From contig CAHJWI010000002.1 of NCBI GenBank assembly GCA_903642225.1, positions 120,130 through 184,129 on the forward strand: DNA of 64,000 nt. Reading direction: 5' to 3'. Positions 1-10,029 of this stretch are shown piece after piece (the first letter of the stretch is position 1; every line of letters starts with the position of its first letter). This DNA comes from Acidobacteriaceae bacterium (lineage in GTDB: Bacteria; Acidobacteriota; Terriglobia; Terriglobales; Acidobacteriaceae). The notes under the pieces were generated by a model. It saw only the letters and a list, made by a program, of their open reading frames with translations. It was not told where the DNA came from and ran no database searches. The translations under genes were made by a program, and so were the position numbers.

Positions 1-2
1 CA

Positions 3-911
3 CTCACCGCTTACCTGCTGCCCGCGACCGTTCTACTCATGTCCTTTCCCGTGCTTGGCATGCTCTGCTATGGCAACATCGAACTCTTCCTGTGGGTCTT
101 CGCCGCCACCGGCACATGGGCGTTCCTGCGTGGACGACCCACGGTGGCTGCCGCGTTATGGGGATGCGCCGCCGCCATGAAGCTGTACCCGCTCATCTTC
201 CTTGCGCTGCTTGTCCCCCAACGGCAGGTGCGCGCCCTGGCCTGCGGCATCGCCACCTTTGCAGCCGTCACGCTGGCTTCGCTGTGGTATCTCGGACCAA
301 CAATCCCCGTGGCATGGCGCGGGTCGGTGCAGAACGTCTTCGGCTATCAGGGCGTGCGCATGGAAGAATGGAGCCTCCACGAGCTGGCCACAAACCACTC
401 CGCGTTTACCTGGGTAAAGCTGCTTCTGCGCATCGCGCAAAAACCTTTTGCAGGTGCAATGCTGCCGTATTACGCCTGCGGCGCCCTGCTCTTCCTCGCG
501 CTGTTTCTGCTGCGCTGGCGCAAGCTGCCGCTCCCCAACCAGCTGCTTGCAATCACTGCCTTCATGCTGCTGTTTCCGCCCATCTCCTACTTCCACACCC
601 TGGTGCATCTGTTCGCACCGCTCGCACTCATGGCAGCAGCAGCAATGCAGGCCGACCGAAGCGGTCAACGCATACCGGGCCTGAACGGCACACTTGCTCT
701 CTCCACTCCACTGTCTGCATCGTTCATGCTGCTCACAGAACGGCAGTTCTTCCTGTTCGGAGGCCTGCTGCAAGGCCTCCTTCTACTCATGCTGCTCTAC
801 GCCGCAAGCCGCTTTCCGTTTGCTGCAAGCCACGCCCCTGTCGCGGCGCAAAACGGATCACGACATCTGCCGCGCGCCATGGTCACAGCACGCACCATGC
901 CGCAGGTCTGA
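3..911 (+). CDS. GT87/DUF2029-like integral membrane glycosyltransferase, C-terminal part
   Basis: The frame is open to the left edge, so the 5' end lies outside the window; the first internal ATG is at 39. The visible 302 residues are strongly hydrophobic with about seven membrane segments. An early YGNIELFLW stretch and an AAMKLYP-type motif resemble the GT87 (DUF2029) family of polyprenyl-phosphate-dependent mannosyl/arabinosyl transferases, which use lipid-linked sugars on the outer face of the inner membrane. The C-terminus is a short polar tail after the last helix. The next gene starts about 130 bp downstream on the same strand. The family call is from memory of motif style; donor and acceptor cannot be read from the sequence. 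Confidence 0.7.
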   Translation, partial: LTAYLLPATVLLMSFPVLGMLCYGNIELFLWVFAATGTWAFLRGRPTVAAALWGCAAAMKLYPLIFLALLVPQRQVRALACGIATFAAVTLASLWYLGPTIPVAWRGSVQNVFGYQGVRMEEWSLHELATNHSAFTWVKLLLRIAQKPFAGAMLPYYACGALLFLALFLLRWRKLPLPNQLLAITAFMLLFPPISYFHTLVHLFAPLALMAAAAMQADRSGQRIPGLNGTLALSTPLSASFMLLTERQFFLFGGLLQGLLLLMLLYAASRFPFAASHAPVAAQNGSRHLPRAMVTARTMPQV

Positions 912-1039
912 CCCATGTGGCCGGCAAGAGAAAAAACGACAACACAGACCAGGGACTCCAGCGGTACAGGTGCGCGGAAGCCCGCTTCGCGGTAGCCTAC
1001 ATCTACTCCCGCTGCACACAATACTCTCTGAGGCTGCCG

Positions 1040-2380
1040 ATGCGTTTGATCTCTTCTGCCCTTTTTGCTGCTGCCTGTCTCTCGACCGGCATGCAAGCGC
1101 AGGTCAAAACGACTGCCTCCCCGTTGCCGGTGCAGTATGTGCGCGCGGACAAGCTCTTCGACAGCCGAGCCGGCACCTACATTAACGGTGCCGTGCTTGT
1201 CGTTGAAGGCTCGCGCATTCGCAGCGTAGAGGCAGCGAACTTCTCCATCCCGGCCAGCGCCAAAGTCGTCGACCTGCGCGGCAGCTACGTTTTCCCAGGC
1301 CTGATCGATTGCCACGTGCACCTCACCGGACGCGCCGACACCTACGCGGAGATCAACATCTTCCACGAAACCCTCGTCACCGCAGGCATCAACGGCGTCG
1401 TCAACGCCAAGAAAACTCTGGACGCCGGCTTCACCACCGTCCGCGACGTCAGCTCGCCACCCTTCGCCGCGGTCGATCTGCGCGACAACATCGATTCCGG
1501 CTTTGTGCCCGGCCCACGCATCGTGGCATCAGGACCGGGCCTCTCCATCACCGGCGGCCACAACGACCTCAACAACTTCGCGCCTTGGGTAGACCCAAGC
1601 ATCTACCCCAAAGACCGCGACTTCCGCATCGCCGACGGCGAACAGGAGGTGCAGCAGACCATCCGCGCCCAGGTCAAGCACGGCGTCGACGTCATCAAGA
1701 TCATGGCCAGCGGTGGCGTGCTCAGCAAAGGGGACCAGCCCGGTGCGCCGCAGTACACTCTGGCCGAGCTCAAAATGGCCGCTGACACAGCACACCAGGC
1801 CGGCCGCAAGATCGCCGCCCACGCCCACGGCACACTCAGCATCAAGTGGGCCATTCAGGCAGGCATCGACTCCATCGAACACGCATCCCTCGCCGACGAC
1901 GAAGACATCGCCCTCGCCAAACAGCACGGCACCTACTTCGTCATGGACATCTACGACGACGATTACATCCTGCAGGAAGCCCCCAGATTCGGCCTGCCGC
2001 AGGAACAGATCGACAAGGAGCGCACCGTCGGCCAGAAGCAGCGCGAAACATTCCGGCGAGCCTGGAAGGCCGGCGTCAAGATGGCCTTCGGCACTGACGC
2101 CGCCGTCTACCCGCACGGCGACAACGCCAAACAGTTTCACTACATGGTCATGTACGGCATGACCCCCTCTGAAGCAGTTCAGGCCGCAACCATCCACGCC
2201 GCAGACCTTATCGGCCGATCCAACGACGTAGGCGAACTCATCGCCGGCCACTACGCCGACCTCATCGCGGTCAAAGACGACCCGTTACAGCATGTCGAAG
2301 CCCTTGAAAAGGTGGCATTCGTGATGAAGGGTGGAGCCATCGACAAGGACACGCGGCCCACTGCAGAGTCCGCCAGGTAA
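1040..2380 (+). CDS. Secreted metal-dependent amidohydrolase (prolidase/imidazolonepropionase-like)
   Basis: 446 residues with a cleavable signal peptide (about residues 1-21, ending MQAQ), so probably periplasmic. Amidohydrolase-superfamily metal ligands are visible in order: H92 and H94 in CHVHL, K220 in VDVIKIMASGG (candidate carboxylated lysine), H261/H263 in AHAHG, H281 in IEHAS and D353 in GTDAA. The family hydrolyses amide or peptide-like bonds with one or two metals; Xaa-Pro dipeptidase-type members share the KIMASGG motif. I chose the ATG at 1040 because GAGG sits 6 nt upstream and a signal peptide follows; the frame stays open far upstream, but that extension overlaps the preceding gene and has no protein-like composition. 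Substrate unknown. Confidence 0.9.
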   Translation: MRLISSALFAAACLSTGMQAQVKTTASPLPVQYVRADKLFDSRAGTYINGAVLVVEGSRIRSVEAANFSIPASAKVVDLRGSYVFPGLIDCHVHLTGRADTYAEINIFHETLVTAGINGVVNAKKTLDAGFTTVRDVSSPPFAAVDLRDNIDSGFVPGPRIVASGPGLSITGGHNDLNNFAPWVDPSIYPKDRDFRIADGEQEVQQTIRAQVKHGVDVIKIMASGGVLSKGDQPGAPQYTLAELKMAADTAHQAGRKIAAHAHGTLSIKWAIQAGIDSIEHASLADDEDIALAKQHGTYFVMDIYDDDYILQEAPRFGLPQEQIDKERTVGQKQRETFRRAWKAGVKMAFGTDAAVYPHGDNAKQFHYMVMYGMTPSEAVQAATIHAADLIGRSNDVGELIAGHYADLIAVKDDPLQHVEALEKVAFVMKGGAIDKDTRPTAESAR

Positions 2381-2567
2381 GCGAGGAAGTCTGCTTCAAT
2401 TTGGAAACGTAAGCCGGGGGACGTGCAGAACGCTTAGCTACGGAATTGTCTGCGTCCTACGCCAACGAAGTCTGGTCCATGGTTTCTGTTTGCTTTATCT
2501 GACAGCGGGACCCAGTGCCAAGGTTTTCATCACTCAACCCCCAAATGGATGACTCGCGACGCAAACG

Positions 2568-5225
2568 TTAACGCTGGGCAAGTGTGACGTGTTGGACAAC
2601 GTAGCCGGTGCCGGCCGGCATGGTGACGGCGAACGGCGTGGGATCGAGGTTGCCGTTGCGCCGCACATCCAGCAAAACGGTGGTACCGGCTTCCGCTTCA
2701 AGATCGAACTCGGTGTGATCGGCGAAGTAACGCTCGCCAGTGATGTGCGGCAGATGAGTCTCGTCGCCCGGCAGCGGAGCGGCCGGGACGTGCAGCCCGA
2801 ACTCCACAGCGGGAAGCGCCAGGGTCGATCGTGATTCCCCCGCAACGAAAGCCCGCCTGCCGGCAATGGCGGTATGGATCGCACCGTTCTGCATCGGGTA
2901 ATGAAGAACTTCTAGCTGTGTCCCCTTGCGCTTCACTTCGACATGCAGCAGCGTATCGCCCATGCGAACGTTATCGAGCTGTACCTCTCCCCAGCCAACC
3001 GGCAACTGCGGGTGAACATTGAGTGTCTTCGTCGTCGCATCCACGTCAATGCCGAGCAGACCGCGTACGGCGGGTGCAAGCGTCATCGCACTGGACCAAA
3101 GCTGGTGCGCGCTGCTGCGTCCCAGCGGCTGATAAAACCGCCCGCTGATCACCTCGGTCACCGTCCCCGGATCCTCCGCAAACGTCAACCGAAGATTTTG
3201 CTGCAACGTCGTCCAGCCGGCAACCGGGTGTCCCGTCCGGTATTGCGCCATCGCATTCCATCCCGTAAACAGAGGCCACACCGACCCCATGTGATAACTG
3301 ATCGGATCGTAAAACGGAACAGCGGTGCTGAGCGCGCGCGTGCCCCAATCGGTCGCAAGCAGAGGGCTTGACCACGCGGCGAGCATGGCGTCAGGGTGCT
3401 CGAGTCCGAAGGTGAAGCGTTCGTCCGATTCAACCTCCACCGCGCCTTGAGGTTGCAACCGATCCGGCGCTTTGGCAGGGCGCAGTGCAGCCGCAGCACC
3501 CGGCCTTGCTCCACTTGGCAACATGGGCGGGTTCCACAGAGCCACACTGGGGTAGACCGTAAGGGAGCGATCATAAGTGCCGTCGGCGTTCTTTGAAAAG
3601 GCGTACAGATTGGTTTTCAGGTCGCGGTACTGCTCCACAGCTCCCGACAGTTTGGCAGCTGTTTCCGCGGCGCTGGCAGCCAGAGCCACGTCATGCTGGA
3701 GCGTTGCGAGATCGACCATCGCCTGTGTCGCCTGCCGGTCAAGCGACGCCAGATAAAGCTCCTGGTGCGGCATCGGGCTTTGCCAGTTTTCCACCCAGCC
3801 CGTCCCCTGCGAGTTGTCGTACACGCCATCGCCATCGCTGTCGTGCGTGCGTTCGAACTGGTATGCGCGCTTGGCCTGCTCCCAGTGATCGGCAAGGAAC
3901 TCTGTGTCGCCGGACGTTCGCACATAGTCCCGCAGCGCAAGCAGAAACAGCGGTGTAGCATCCGCGGCCGCGTACTCATACCCAAAGGTCTTCCACGCCA
4001 TGTTCTCCGGCAGGTCGTCGGCCATCTGGCTGAACTCGTGCATCATCTTGCCGTCGGCGCGCTGCCGGTGCAGCAAAAATTCAAGCGCACGCTTGCTCAG
4101 CGCAGTGTCGCCGTAACTATCAATGGCATACAACGACCACAACGTATCGCGCCCAAAATACCAGCCAAACCCAGGCCGCGTGCTGTCATACGACGGAAAC
4201 CATCCTGCAACCAGGCCGGTCTCTGATGTGCGGCCCGCGCCGGATCCGGTGATGTGTTCCACCTGCGAGTCCTCAATCGAAAGCTCGGCCCAGCGCAGCG
4301 CCTCATCGAACCTGGCATCCGGCGTATGGACCGTAAGCCGCGTATCAAAAAAATGCGCGTAGTAGGTATCGATTGCCTGCGCAAGTGCAGGCAGATTTGC
4401 CGCCTGGTCCGCAAGCCGCTTCTCCATGGCAAGCTGCGACTCTGCATTGTTCGTCTCCCCAGGCCGCGACACCGTGGACAGCAGCGGAAACAGCTTCCCC
4501 TTGTCCTTTGCCGGGTCATACCGAACCAGGAACTCCAGCGGCAGCGTCTGCGGGTGCTCCTGGTACACCGGAATATGCCCAGGCTTGCTGTTCGGCATGC
4601 CCACCATCCCGAACAGCGCAGGGTTGTCCGTCGCAACTGCGTACGCACCACCCGTGCCAAGCTGCACCCACCCCGACCCCGGAATCCCATACTGCGGCGC
4701 AGGCCACATCTGCTGCATCGCCGGCGTCAGCGTCACGGTGAGCGTCACCGCCCTCACCGACTCGATCTCGAAATACAGCAGCGCCCCCGGATCTTCGACA
4801 GTCTTGTTCAGGGCAGCCGGGGACACGAGCATATGCTGACGTACGGTGATTCCCGCAAACGAATAGGTCAGCACCGTATGCCCCGGCTGCACGTCCACCT
4901 CCGCCGCACCGGGGTTCAAGTCCAGCGGTACGGTATATCCATCGATCTCCGCGCGCAACCGCATACCGGAGAACACCTTCACCGGTAGCTGCCAAAGCTC
5001 GATCACGCCACTCTGATCCCCCAGAATCGCACCACGTGCACCCGTAATGGTCAGGGGCTTACTCGGCTGGGCAGCCTGCCGAACGACCGGAATCTGCCCC
5101 GCAAGCGGCCGTGGAAACGACGCAACCGTCTGGAGCGCAACTTGACCCAAGGCGCACCCCGGCGTCGTAGCAACAACCGCGACCAAACCAGCAGCAGCCA
5201 AACAGGCAAGGGTACGTGACGTCAT
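2568..5225 (-). CDS. Secreted six-hairpin glycosidase (GH63/glycogen-debranching-like)
   Basis: 885 residues. The start (ATG at 5225) is preceded by GAGG 5 nt away and followed by a hydrophobic signal sequence ending near TTPGCALGQ, which could be a lipobox or a signal-peptidase I site. The N-terminal about 250 residues look like a beta-sandwich. The C-terminal half is an alpha-toroid with the motifs GWYFGRDTLWS, HEFSQM, ADATPLFLLAL, DSDGDGVYDN and YHMGSVWPL, as in bacterial GH63 and amylo-alpha-1,6-glucosidase-like enzymes. Likely role: trimming alpha-linked oligosaccharides in the periplasm. It converges on the amidohydrolase gene. The family assignment is confident at clan level only; GH15-type or GDE-type specificity cannot be separated here. 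Confidence 0.8.
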   Translation of the reverse strand: MTSRTLACLAAAGLVAVVATTPGCALGQVALQTVASFPRPLAGQIPVVRQAAQPSKPLTITGARGAILGDQSGVIELWQLPVKVFSGMRLRAEIDGYTVPLDLNPGAAEVDVQPGHTVLTYSFAGITVRQHMLVSPAALNKTVEDPGALLYFEIESVRAVTLTVTLTPAMQQMWPAPQYGIPGSGWVQLGTGGAYAVATDNPALFGMVGMPNSKPGHIPVYQEHPQTLPLEFLVRYDPAKDKGKLFPLLSTVSRPGETNNAESQLAMEKRLADQAANLPALAQAIDTYYAHFFDTRLTVHTPDARFDEALRWAELSIEDSQVEHITGSGAGRTSETGLVAGWFPSYDSTRPGFGWYFGRDTLWSLYAIDSYGDTALSKRALEFLLHRQRADGKMMHEFSQMADDLPENMAWKTFGYEYAAADATPLFLLALRDYVRTSGDTEFLADHWEQAKRAYQFERTHDSDGDGVYDNSQGTGWVENWQSPMPHQELYLASLDRQATQAMVDLATLQHDVALAASAAETAAKLSGAVEQYRDLKTNLYAFSKNADGTYDRSLTVYPSVALWNPPMLPSGARPGAAAALRPAKAPDRLQPQGAVEVESDERFTFGLEHPDAMLAAWSSPLLATDWGTRALSTAVPFYDPISYHMGSVWPLFTGWNAMAQYRTGHPVAGWTTLQQNLRLTFAEDPGTVTEVISGRFYQPLGRSSAHQLWSSAMTLAPAVRGLLGIDVDATTKTLNVHPQLPVGWGEVQLDNVRMGDTLLHVEVKRKGTQLEVLHYPMQNGAIHTAIAGRRAFVAGESRSTLALPAVEFGLHVPAAPLPGDETHLPHITGERYFADHTEFDLEAEAGTTVLLDVRRNGNLDPTPFAVTMPAGTGYVVQHVTLAQR

Positions 5226-5528
5226 GACAGCCTCAGGCGGAAACTCTCCAAACCTACTTCGTGTCGTCAAGTCTGTCCAGCAGCGTACTGTGGCGCCACC
5301 CGTCGGCCTGCTAGTGTTTTGAAAACAGGCCGCAGAGCCCGCACAAGCAACCCCATTTCTTCTTAGGGCGTACTCAAGGAGAGACATCGCGCAGCCAGGG
5401 CAGCCAAGGTTCAAAGGCAGCCAATGCGCGATGCACGCACTGCCAGAATGACCCAAGCGTTGGCGGCCAAGTCTGCCGCATTCGCGCGCCTCGCCTCGCG
5501 CGGTTCCATAGTCAACGCGAGCAGCACA

Positions 5529-6728
5529 ATGCCCTCCAGACAGCAGTTGCACCCGGCAGCTACATCACACCTTCCCGCGCTGGACGGCCTGCGCGGGCTG
5601 GCCCTGCTCCTCGTCTTCTGCCACCACATCGCCTATACCTACCCGCCGCAGTATTTCCTCCGCCACGGAACCGTGCTCCGCGTCCTCCGCTTTGTCCTGC
5701 TCCATGGATGGGTAGGCGTGGATATCTTCTTCGTGCTGTCAGGCTTCCTCGTCACAGGCATCCTTCTGCGCTCCCGCCAGGCAGAAAACTATTCGAGCGT
5801 CTTTTACGCCCGCCGCGTCTTGCGCATCGCACCGGTCTACTACGGCGTTCTTGTCTTTGTCTTCCTGGTTCCGGGCTCGCCCTGGCTTCACTACGCACAC
5901 GTACCCTGGCACACGCAGCTATGGTGGTGGCTCAGCGGCAGCAATGTGGTCAGCGCTCTGCATCCCGGGTACCTCGCGCTGCTCAGCCCGTTCTGGTCGC
6001 TGGCGATAGAGGAGCACTTCTACCTGCTGTGGCCGCTCGCCGTACGCAGGCTCACCGACCGCCGCCTCATGCAGCTCGCCCTCGGCCTGGTCGCCGGAGA
6101 GGTCGTCCTTCGCATGCTGCCACCAGTTGTCGCCCTCACCCTCCAATCTCCTGAGGTCATCTATCGCTGGACTCCCCTGCACTTCGATGGTCTGCTGCTC
6201 GGTTCGCTGGCCGCCATCGCCGTGTCTACGGACCTGCTAAAACAGAATGCCATCGCATGGTTGCGCCTATGCGCGACGGTTGCTGCACTGGCCGCCGCCG
6301 GCATGCTGCACGCCGGCCTTCGCTTCCACACAACACCCATCCTCTCGCTTGCCGCTGCTTCCGCCGTAGCCATGCTCGCGCTGCAGAACGGCCGTGGCTG
6401 GCTTTCACGGCTCCTCTCCAACAGGCTGCTCCGTCGGGTAGGCCGGTACAGCTATTTCATGTATGCCACCCAAACGCTGGTGCTGGCCTTTGCCATCGCC
6501 CATGTCATCCCCCACCTGCATCTGCGGCGCGGCGCACTCATGCTGTTGGCAACGTACGCTACCCCCATCCTGCTTTCGTTTGCATGCGGGGCGATCTCCT
6601 GGGCTGCGGTTGAGGGTCCCATCAACGGCTTTAGACGACACTTTGCCTACAGGTTCCCACATCCCCCAGCTGCCAACCCGATCCCCATGCACTCTGGAGA
6701 GGCGGCTACGTCAACACTCGCCGCATAA
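5529..6728 (+). CDS. Acyltransferase 3 family membrane protein
   Basis: 399 residues with about ten membrane segments. It opens with [16 protein letters not shown], the usual N-terminal signature of the acyltransferase-3 (OafA/OatA-like) family, and has [18 protein letters not shown] followed by [14 protein letters not shown] and a [13 protein letters not shown] segment, all typical family landmarks. Such enzymes transfer acyl groups, often acetyl, to exported polysaccharide, LPS or peptidoglycan. The frame extends to an ATG at 5424, but the extra 35 residues are low-complexity Ala/Arg, so I prefer 5529; neither start has a convincing ribosome-binding site. It diverges from the glycosidase gene. 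The substrate is not indicated by neighbours. Confidence 0.88.
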   Translation: MPSRQQLHPAATSHLPALDGLRGLALLLVFCHHIAYTYPPQYFLRHGTVLRVLRFVLLHGWVGVDIFFVLSGFLVTGILLRSRQAENYSSVFYARRVLRIAPVYYGVLVFVFLVPGSPWLHYAHVPWHTQLWWWLSGSNVVSALHPGYLALLSPFWSLAIEEHFYLLWPLAVRRLTDRRLMQLALGLVAGEVVLRMLPPVVALTLQSPEVIYRWTPLHFDGLLLGSLAAIAVSTDLLKQNAIAWLRLCATVAALAAAGMLHAGLRFHTTPILSLAAASAVAMLALQNGRGWLSRLLSNRLLRRVGRYSYFMYATQTLVLAFAIAHVIPHLHLRRGALMLLATYATPILLSFACGAISWAAVEGPINGFRRHFAYRFPHPPAANPIPMHSGEAATSTLAA

Positions 6729-6973
6729 TTACGTCGAACACGGCAGGCAGTCCGACATCCTGCGGCAAGCACGGTCCACGTCAGCGCAGGCACGGCACTC
6801 TTGCGCAGATTCATTCTGTTCCGTATGGTGAAACGCATTGGCGTGGCATCGCATCGTCCACACCGTTCTGCCGCGCAGGCTCCCCGGGCATCCCGGGCTG
6901 CACGGTTCTTTTCAGAAGAAACACAGGAAGCGCGCGTCTCGCATGCTCAGGCGCATCTAGGAGATCGGCCACT

Positions 6974-7294
6974 ATGGAGTCAAAGCCGGCACAAAACATT
7001 CAGGACACCTTCCTGAATACGGTTCGCAAGGATAAGAGCGCCATCACGATTTACCTTGTAAGCGGTGTCAAGCTCACGGGCAAAATCCGCTCGTTTGACA
7101 AGTATTCGGTCCTGCTTGAAAACAATGCGCAGGAACAACTGATCTTTAAGCACGCCATCTCGACCGTGGTCAGCATGCGCCCAGGCAGCACCCACTCTGA
7201 GCGTCCGCACAGCAGCGCACCCCGTCCATTGGACGCGGCCGGCACCTCTGCCACGCCGGACACCTCACCCGCCAGCGGCGCCGCGGGCCTCTAA
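6974..7294 (+). CDS. hfq: RNA chaperone Hfq
   Basis: 106 residues. The Sm core occupies about residues 5-70: [15 protein letters not shown], then [20 protein letters not shown] (Sm1) and [11 protein letters not shown] (Sm2, equivalent of the YKHAI motif). Hfq hexamers bind sRNAs and mRNAs through U-rich and A-rich sequences. Residues about 71-106 are a Ser/Pro/Ala/Thr-rich disordered tail unlike the E. coli tail. AGGAG at 6959-6963 lies 10 nt before the ATG. hflX follows 3 nt after the stop, matching the hfq-hflX pairing known from proteobacteria; no miaA is present upstream. About 245 bp upstream is non-coding and probably carries the promoter. Confidence 0.96.
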   Translation: MESKPAQNIQDTFLNTVRKDKSAITIYLVSGVKLTGKIRSFDKYSVLLENNAQEQLIFKHAISTVVSMRPGSTHSERPHSSAPRPLDAAGTSATPDTSPASGAAGL

Positions 7295-7297
7295 CCA

Positions 7298-8821
7298 TTG
7301 AGCAAAGGCACCGTCGCAAAGCCACGCCGGGAACGCACAACGCCAGGGCATGGTGTCCCGGGCGACCATGCCACGGCTCTCGGCTATGCCACCACGCCGG
7401 TCGCAGATTCCGCCGTGCTGGTCGCCGTGGAGCTCACCGGCGAGCGCCACAAACTTGCCACCACCGCGCGGCTCGCACGCCGGGCGGCGGCTCTGCATGC
7501 AGACAGCCTGGACGAACCCGACGCGATCGAAGCACCTCAGTCGGACCTGGACTTTGACGCTGGTTTGGAGGAGTTCCAGGAGCTTGCCCGTTCCGCCGGC
7601 GTCGCCGTGCAGGCAACCATTGTGCAGCGTCGTCCCAAAGCGGATGCCGCCACACTGATCGGCCCGGGCAAGGTGGAAGAGCTTGAGGCCGTCGTTAAAA
7701 GCTCCGGCGCAAACGTTGTGCTCTTCGACCACGACCTTTCACCGTCGCAGATGCGCAACTTGAACGATGCCCTGCCCTGCCGGGTCATCGACCGCACCCA
7801 GCTCATCCTCGACATCTTTGCCAAACACGCACGAACCCGCGAAGGACACCTGCAGGTAGAGCTCGCTCAACTCGAGTACCAGTTGCCCCGGCTCGCTGGC
7901 CGCGGCAAGGCCATGAGTCAGCTGGGGGGCGGCATCGGCACTCGCGGTCCAGGTGAGACCAAGCTCGAGACCGATCGCCGGCGCATCCGCGAACGCATCG
8001 ACCGGCTCAAAATCGGCCTGGAACAGGTGCGGCGCAACCGCCGTCAGCAGCGCCAGCGTCGAGAGGCTGTACCAGTCCCCACCGTCGCCCTCGTCGGTTA
8101 TACAAACGCCGGCAAGAGCACCCTCTTCAACGCGCTTACCGATGCCGGCGTGCTTGAGAGTGCGCGCATGTTTGCTACGCTCGATCCCAAGCTGCGGCAT
8201 CTGGCCCTCCCCTCGCGCCGCAAGGTGCTCTTGAGCGACACCGTCGGCTTCATCCGCAACCTGCCACACACCCTGGTCACCAGCTTTCGCGCAACGCTTG
8301 AAGAGGTCGAACGTGCAGAGCTGTTGCTGCATGTGCGCGACGCGGCCTCCCCCATGAGCGAAGAGCAGAAATCTCAGGTCGACAAGGTGCTGGCGGAGCT
8401 TGACGTGGCAAAGACGCCGGCAATCCAGGTCCTGAATAAAATCGACCTGCTCAGCCCACCAGAGCGCGCGGCCCTGCTTGCCGCAAGCGACCGCAACACC
8501 ATCGCCGTCTCGGCGCACACCGGCGAAGGTCTGCAGCGATTGCGAGAGGCCATTGAAGAGCGCATCGGCGGCGCGGAAGCTCCCGATCCCACCTCCACCG
8601 CACACTTCAGGGTGCCCCAGCGCGAAGGCCGCGTGCTCGCAGCTCTTGAAGGCGGTGCGTTTCTCGAAAGCAAGCGTTTCGAAGGCAACCTGATCCTTTT
8701 CACTGCTCGCGGCCCGTCTTCACTCCTTCAACGCTACCGGCGCTTCCAGCTGCAGGACGCAGGTGCCCTGCCGGAAACAGAGCCGGAAACGCGAACACGG
8801 TACCGGACAAAACCGGGGTAA
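7298..8821 (+). CDS. hflX: Ribosome-associated GTPase HflX
   Basis: 507 residues, somewhat longer than typical HflX (about 420) because of an N-terminal extension. The N-terminal HflX domain contains [10 protein letters not shown] and [13 protein letters not shown]; the Gly-rich linker is [20 protein letters not shown]. The G domain follows with G1 GYTNAGKST near residue 267, G3 DTVGF and G4 NKID. HflX splits stalled or hibernating 70S ribosomes. The chosen start is TTG, 3 nt after the hfq stop, with no obvious SD of its own, so translation may be coupled to hfq; a start further inside is possible because the first 40 residues are not conserved-looking. Confidence 0.95.
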   Translation: MSKGTVAKPRRERTTPGHGVPGDHATALGYATTPVADSAVLVAVELTGERHKLATTARLARRAAALHADSLDEPDAIEAPQSDLDFDAGLEEFQELARSAGVAVQATIVQRRPKADAATLIGPGKVEELEAVVKSSGANVVLFDHDLSPSQMRNLNDALPCRVIDRTQLILDIFAKHARTREGHLQVELAQLEYQLPRLAGRGKAMSQLGGGIGTRGPGETKLETDRRRIRERIDRLKIGLEQVRRNRRQQRQRREAVPVPTVALVGYTNAGKSTLFNALTDAGVLESARMFATLDPKLRHLALPSRRKVLLSDTVGFIRNLPHTLVTSFRATLEEVERAELLLHVRDAASPMSEEQKSQVDKVLAELDVAKTPAIQVLNKIDLLSPPERAALLAASDRNTIAVSAHTGEGLQRLREAIEERIGGAEAPDPTSTAHFRVPQREGRVLAALEGGAFLESKRFEGNLILFTARGPSSLLQRYRRFQLQDAGALPETEPETRTRYRTKPG

Positions 8822-8888
8822 GGCGCGGTCTCCTGTTTTGCTTCATCACCATCAACGTGGGTGTACTCTACGCATGAGGGTCTGCCTC

Positions 8889-9181
8889 ATGAGCAAGCTC
8901 CAGTTCATCAGTCTGCTAAGCCCCGCCGTCGGCTCCTTTGTACTGGTGCTTCTCGCGTGGATGCAGTCGAACTCCAGCTGGCAGACCTAAAGGAGAACAT
9001 GAACCAGCGCTTTGCTGAAGTGAACCAGCGGTTTACTCAGGTTGACCAGCGATTCGAGCGAGTAGATAAGCAGTTCGACCGCATGGACGCTCGACTGCTG
9101 CACATTGAAAACGACCAGCGGGAGTTCTACGGGATCACGTGAAAGCTGGACGGCCGGGTCGACGAGCTGTCCAGGAAGTAG
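8889..9181 (+). pseudogene. Decayed membrane-anchored coiled-coil protein (frameshift plus internal stop)
   Basis: One frame starts at ATG 8889 with MSKLQFISLLSPAVG and a membrane helix, then stops at 8990. A second frame picks up around 8965-8985 with a heptad repeat built on NQRFAEVNQRF, TQVDQRFERVDKQF and DRMDARLLHIENDQ, then hits TGA at 9140-9142; after that stop KLDGRVDELSRK continues to TAG at 9179-9181. Read together these give one short protein: N-terminal helix, then a long coiled coil. Small anchored coiled-coil proteins of this form occur in acidobacteria, in my recollection. At least one frameshift and one nonsense change make it non-functional as read, unless there is a sequencing error. 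Confidence 0.72.
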
Positions 9182-9567
9182 CTCGGCGATCCCAGCAATC
9201 CAGACCGCCGCTCGAAACAAGGGGCACTATCCTGACAGGAAAAGCTAATCCTGCTTCGCCCTGACCGGGCCGGAACGGACCTTCCACTGCCGCCGGCAGG
9301 CTGGTTGCGCAAAATCTGGAGGAGACTTCATTACCCCGCTTTTCTGGGCGTTTCCATCACCTGTTCACATCGCCATGCAGCCCGCGCTCCAGTTTGGGCA
9401 GCTCGCTACCTCGAATGGAAGTAGAGCACGGCCACACCTCGCCCGCGTTGACCGCGCCCGTGCAGCCCTGTTAGAACTAAGGGGTTGCCGCGTCCCGAGC
9501 TGGCCTGCCTTCGCTTCACATGCGAGGCCTTGCTAACGCGCTCGATACAGAGGCCCTAAGACATCGC
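9182..9567 (+). other. Non-coding stretch before the ATP synthase operon
   Basis: About 386 bp without a credible gene. No ORF here has protein-like composition, and no remnants of atpI, atpB or atpE were recognised. The 3' part carries the candidate operon promoter listed separately. An in-frame ATG at 9520 could extend the first atp gene by 16 residues into this region. Confidence 0.5.
9448..9477 (+). promoter_or_regulatory. Candidate sigma70-type promoter of the atp operon
   Basis: TTGACC (9448-9453) is followed after 18 nt by TAGAAC (9472-9477), which matches 4 of 6 bases of the -10 consensus. Transcription would start near 9484, leaving a leader of about 80 nt before the ATG at 9568. 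Inferred from sequence only. Confidence 0.35.
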
Positions 9568-10029
9568 ATGCAAGAGATCCTTCATCAACTAGGCCAACTC
9601 ATGCTCGGGTCCATCCCGACCATCTGTTTCTTCCTTATTCTGCTGGCCGCCTACGCCGTGCTTGTGCGTAAGCCCCTGGAAAAGGTCTTGGCAGACCGCC
9701 ACGCACGGAGTGGCGGCGCCATGGACGACGCACACAAGGCAATCGCAACCGCTGAGGCAAAGACCACCGACTACGAGAAGCGCATGCGCGACGCGCGTGG
9801 TGCAATCTTTGAGAACCAGCTCGCGCACATCAAGCAGGCAACCGAAGCGCGCGACAAGGCCCTTGCAGAGGCCCGCGCACAGGCGCAGACCCGCATCGAG
9901 GCCGCACGTGCACAGGTCGTACAGGCAGGGGACGAAGCCAAAGGACAGATTGAAGCAGGCAGCGATGCCTTGTCGCAGCAGATCATTGCAGCCATCCTGC
10001 CGCACCGCCGTGAGCGGGTGCAGGCATGA
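9568..10029 (+). CDS. ATP synthase F0 subunit b' (first b-type stator subunit)
   Basis: 153 residues. A single membrane helix (about 12-32, GSIPTICFFLILLAAYAVLV) is followed by a long charged coiled coil rich in Ala, Glu, Lys and Arg, the architecture of F0 b/b' subunits that form the peripheral stalk. I prefer ATG 9568 (MQEILHQLGQ) to the in-frame ATG at 9520 because b-type subunits begin a few residues before the helix. Its 3' end overlaps the next gene by 4 nt (ATGA), so translational coupling is likely. Having two b-type genes in tandem implies a b/b' heterodimer stator. Subunits a and c are not in the window. Confidence 0.88.
   Translation: MQEILHQLGQLMLGSIPTICFFLILLAAYAVLVRKPLEKVLADRHARSGGAMDDAHKAIATAEAKTTDYEKRMRDARGAIFENQLAHIKQATEARDKALAEARAQAQTRIEAARAQVVQAGDEAKGQIEAGSDALSQQIIAAILPHRRERVQA

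Noticed and set aside
1309..1785. 158-residue plus ORF inside the amidohydrolase
   Set aside because: Arg/His/Pro-rich out-of-frame shadow of the real gene.
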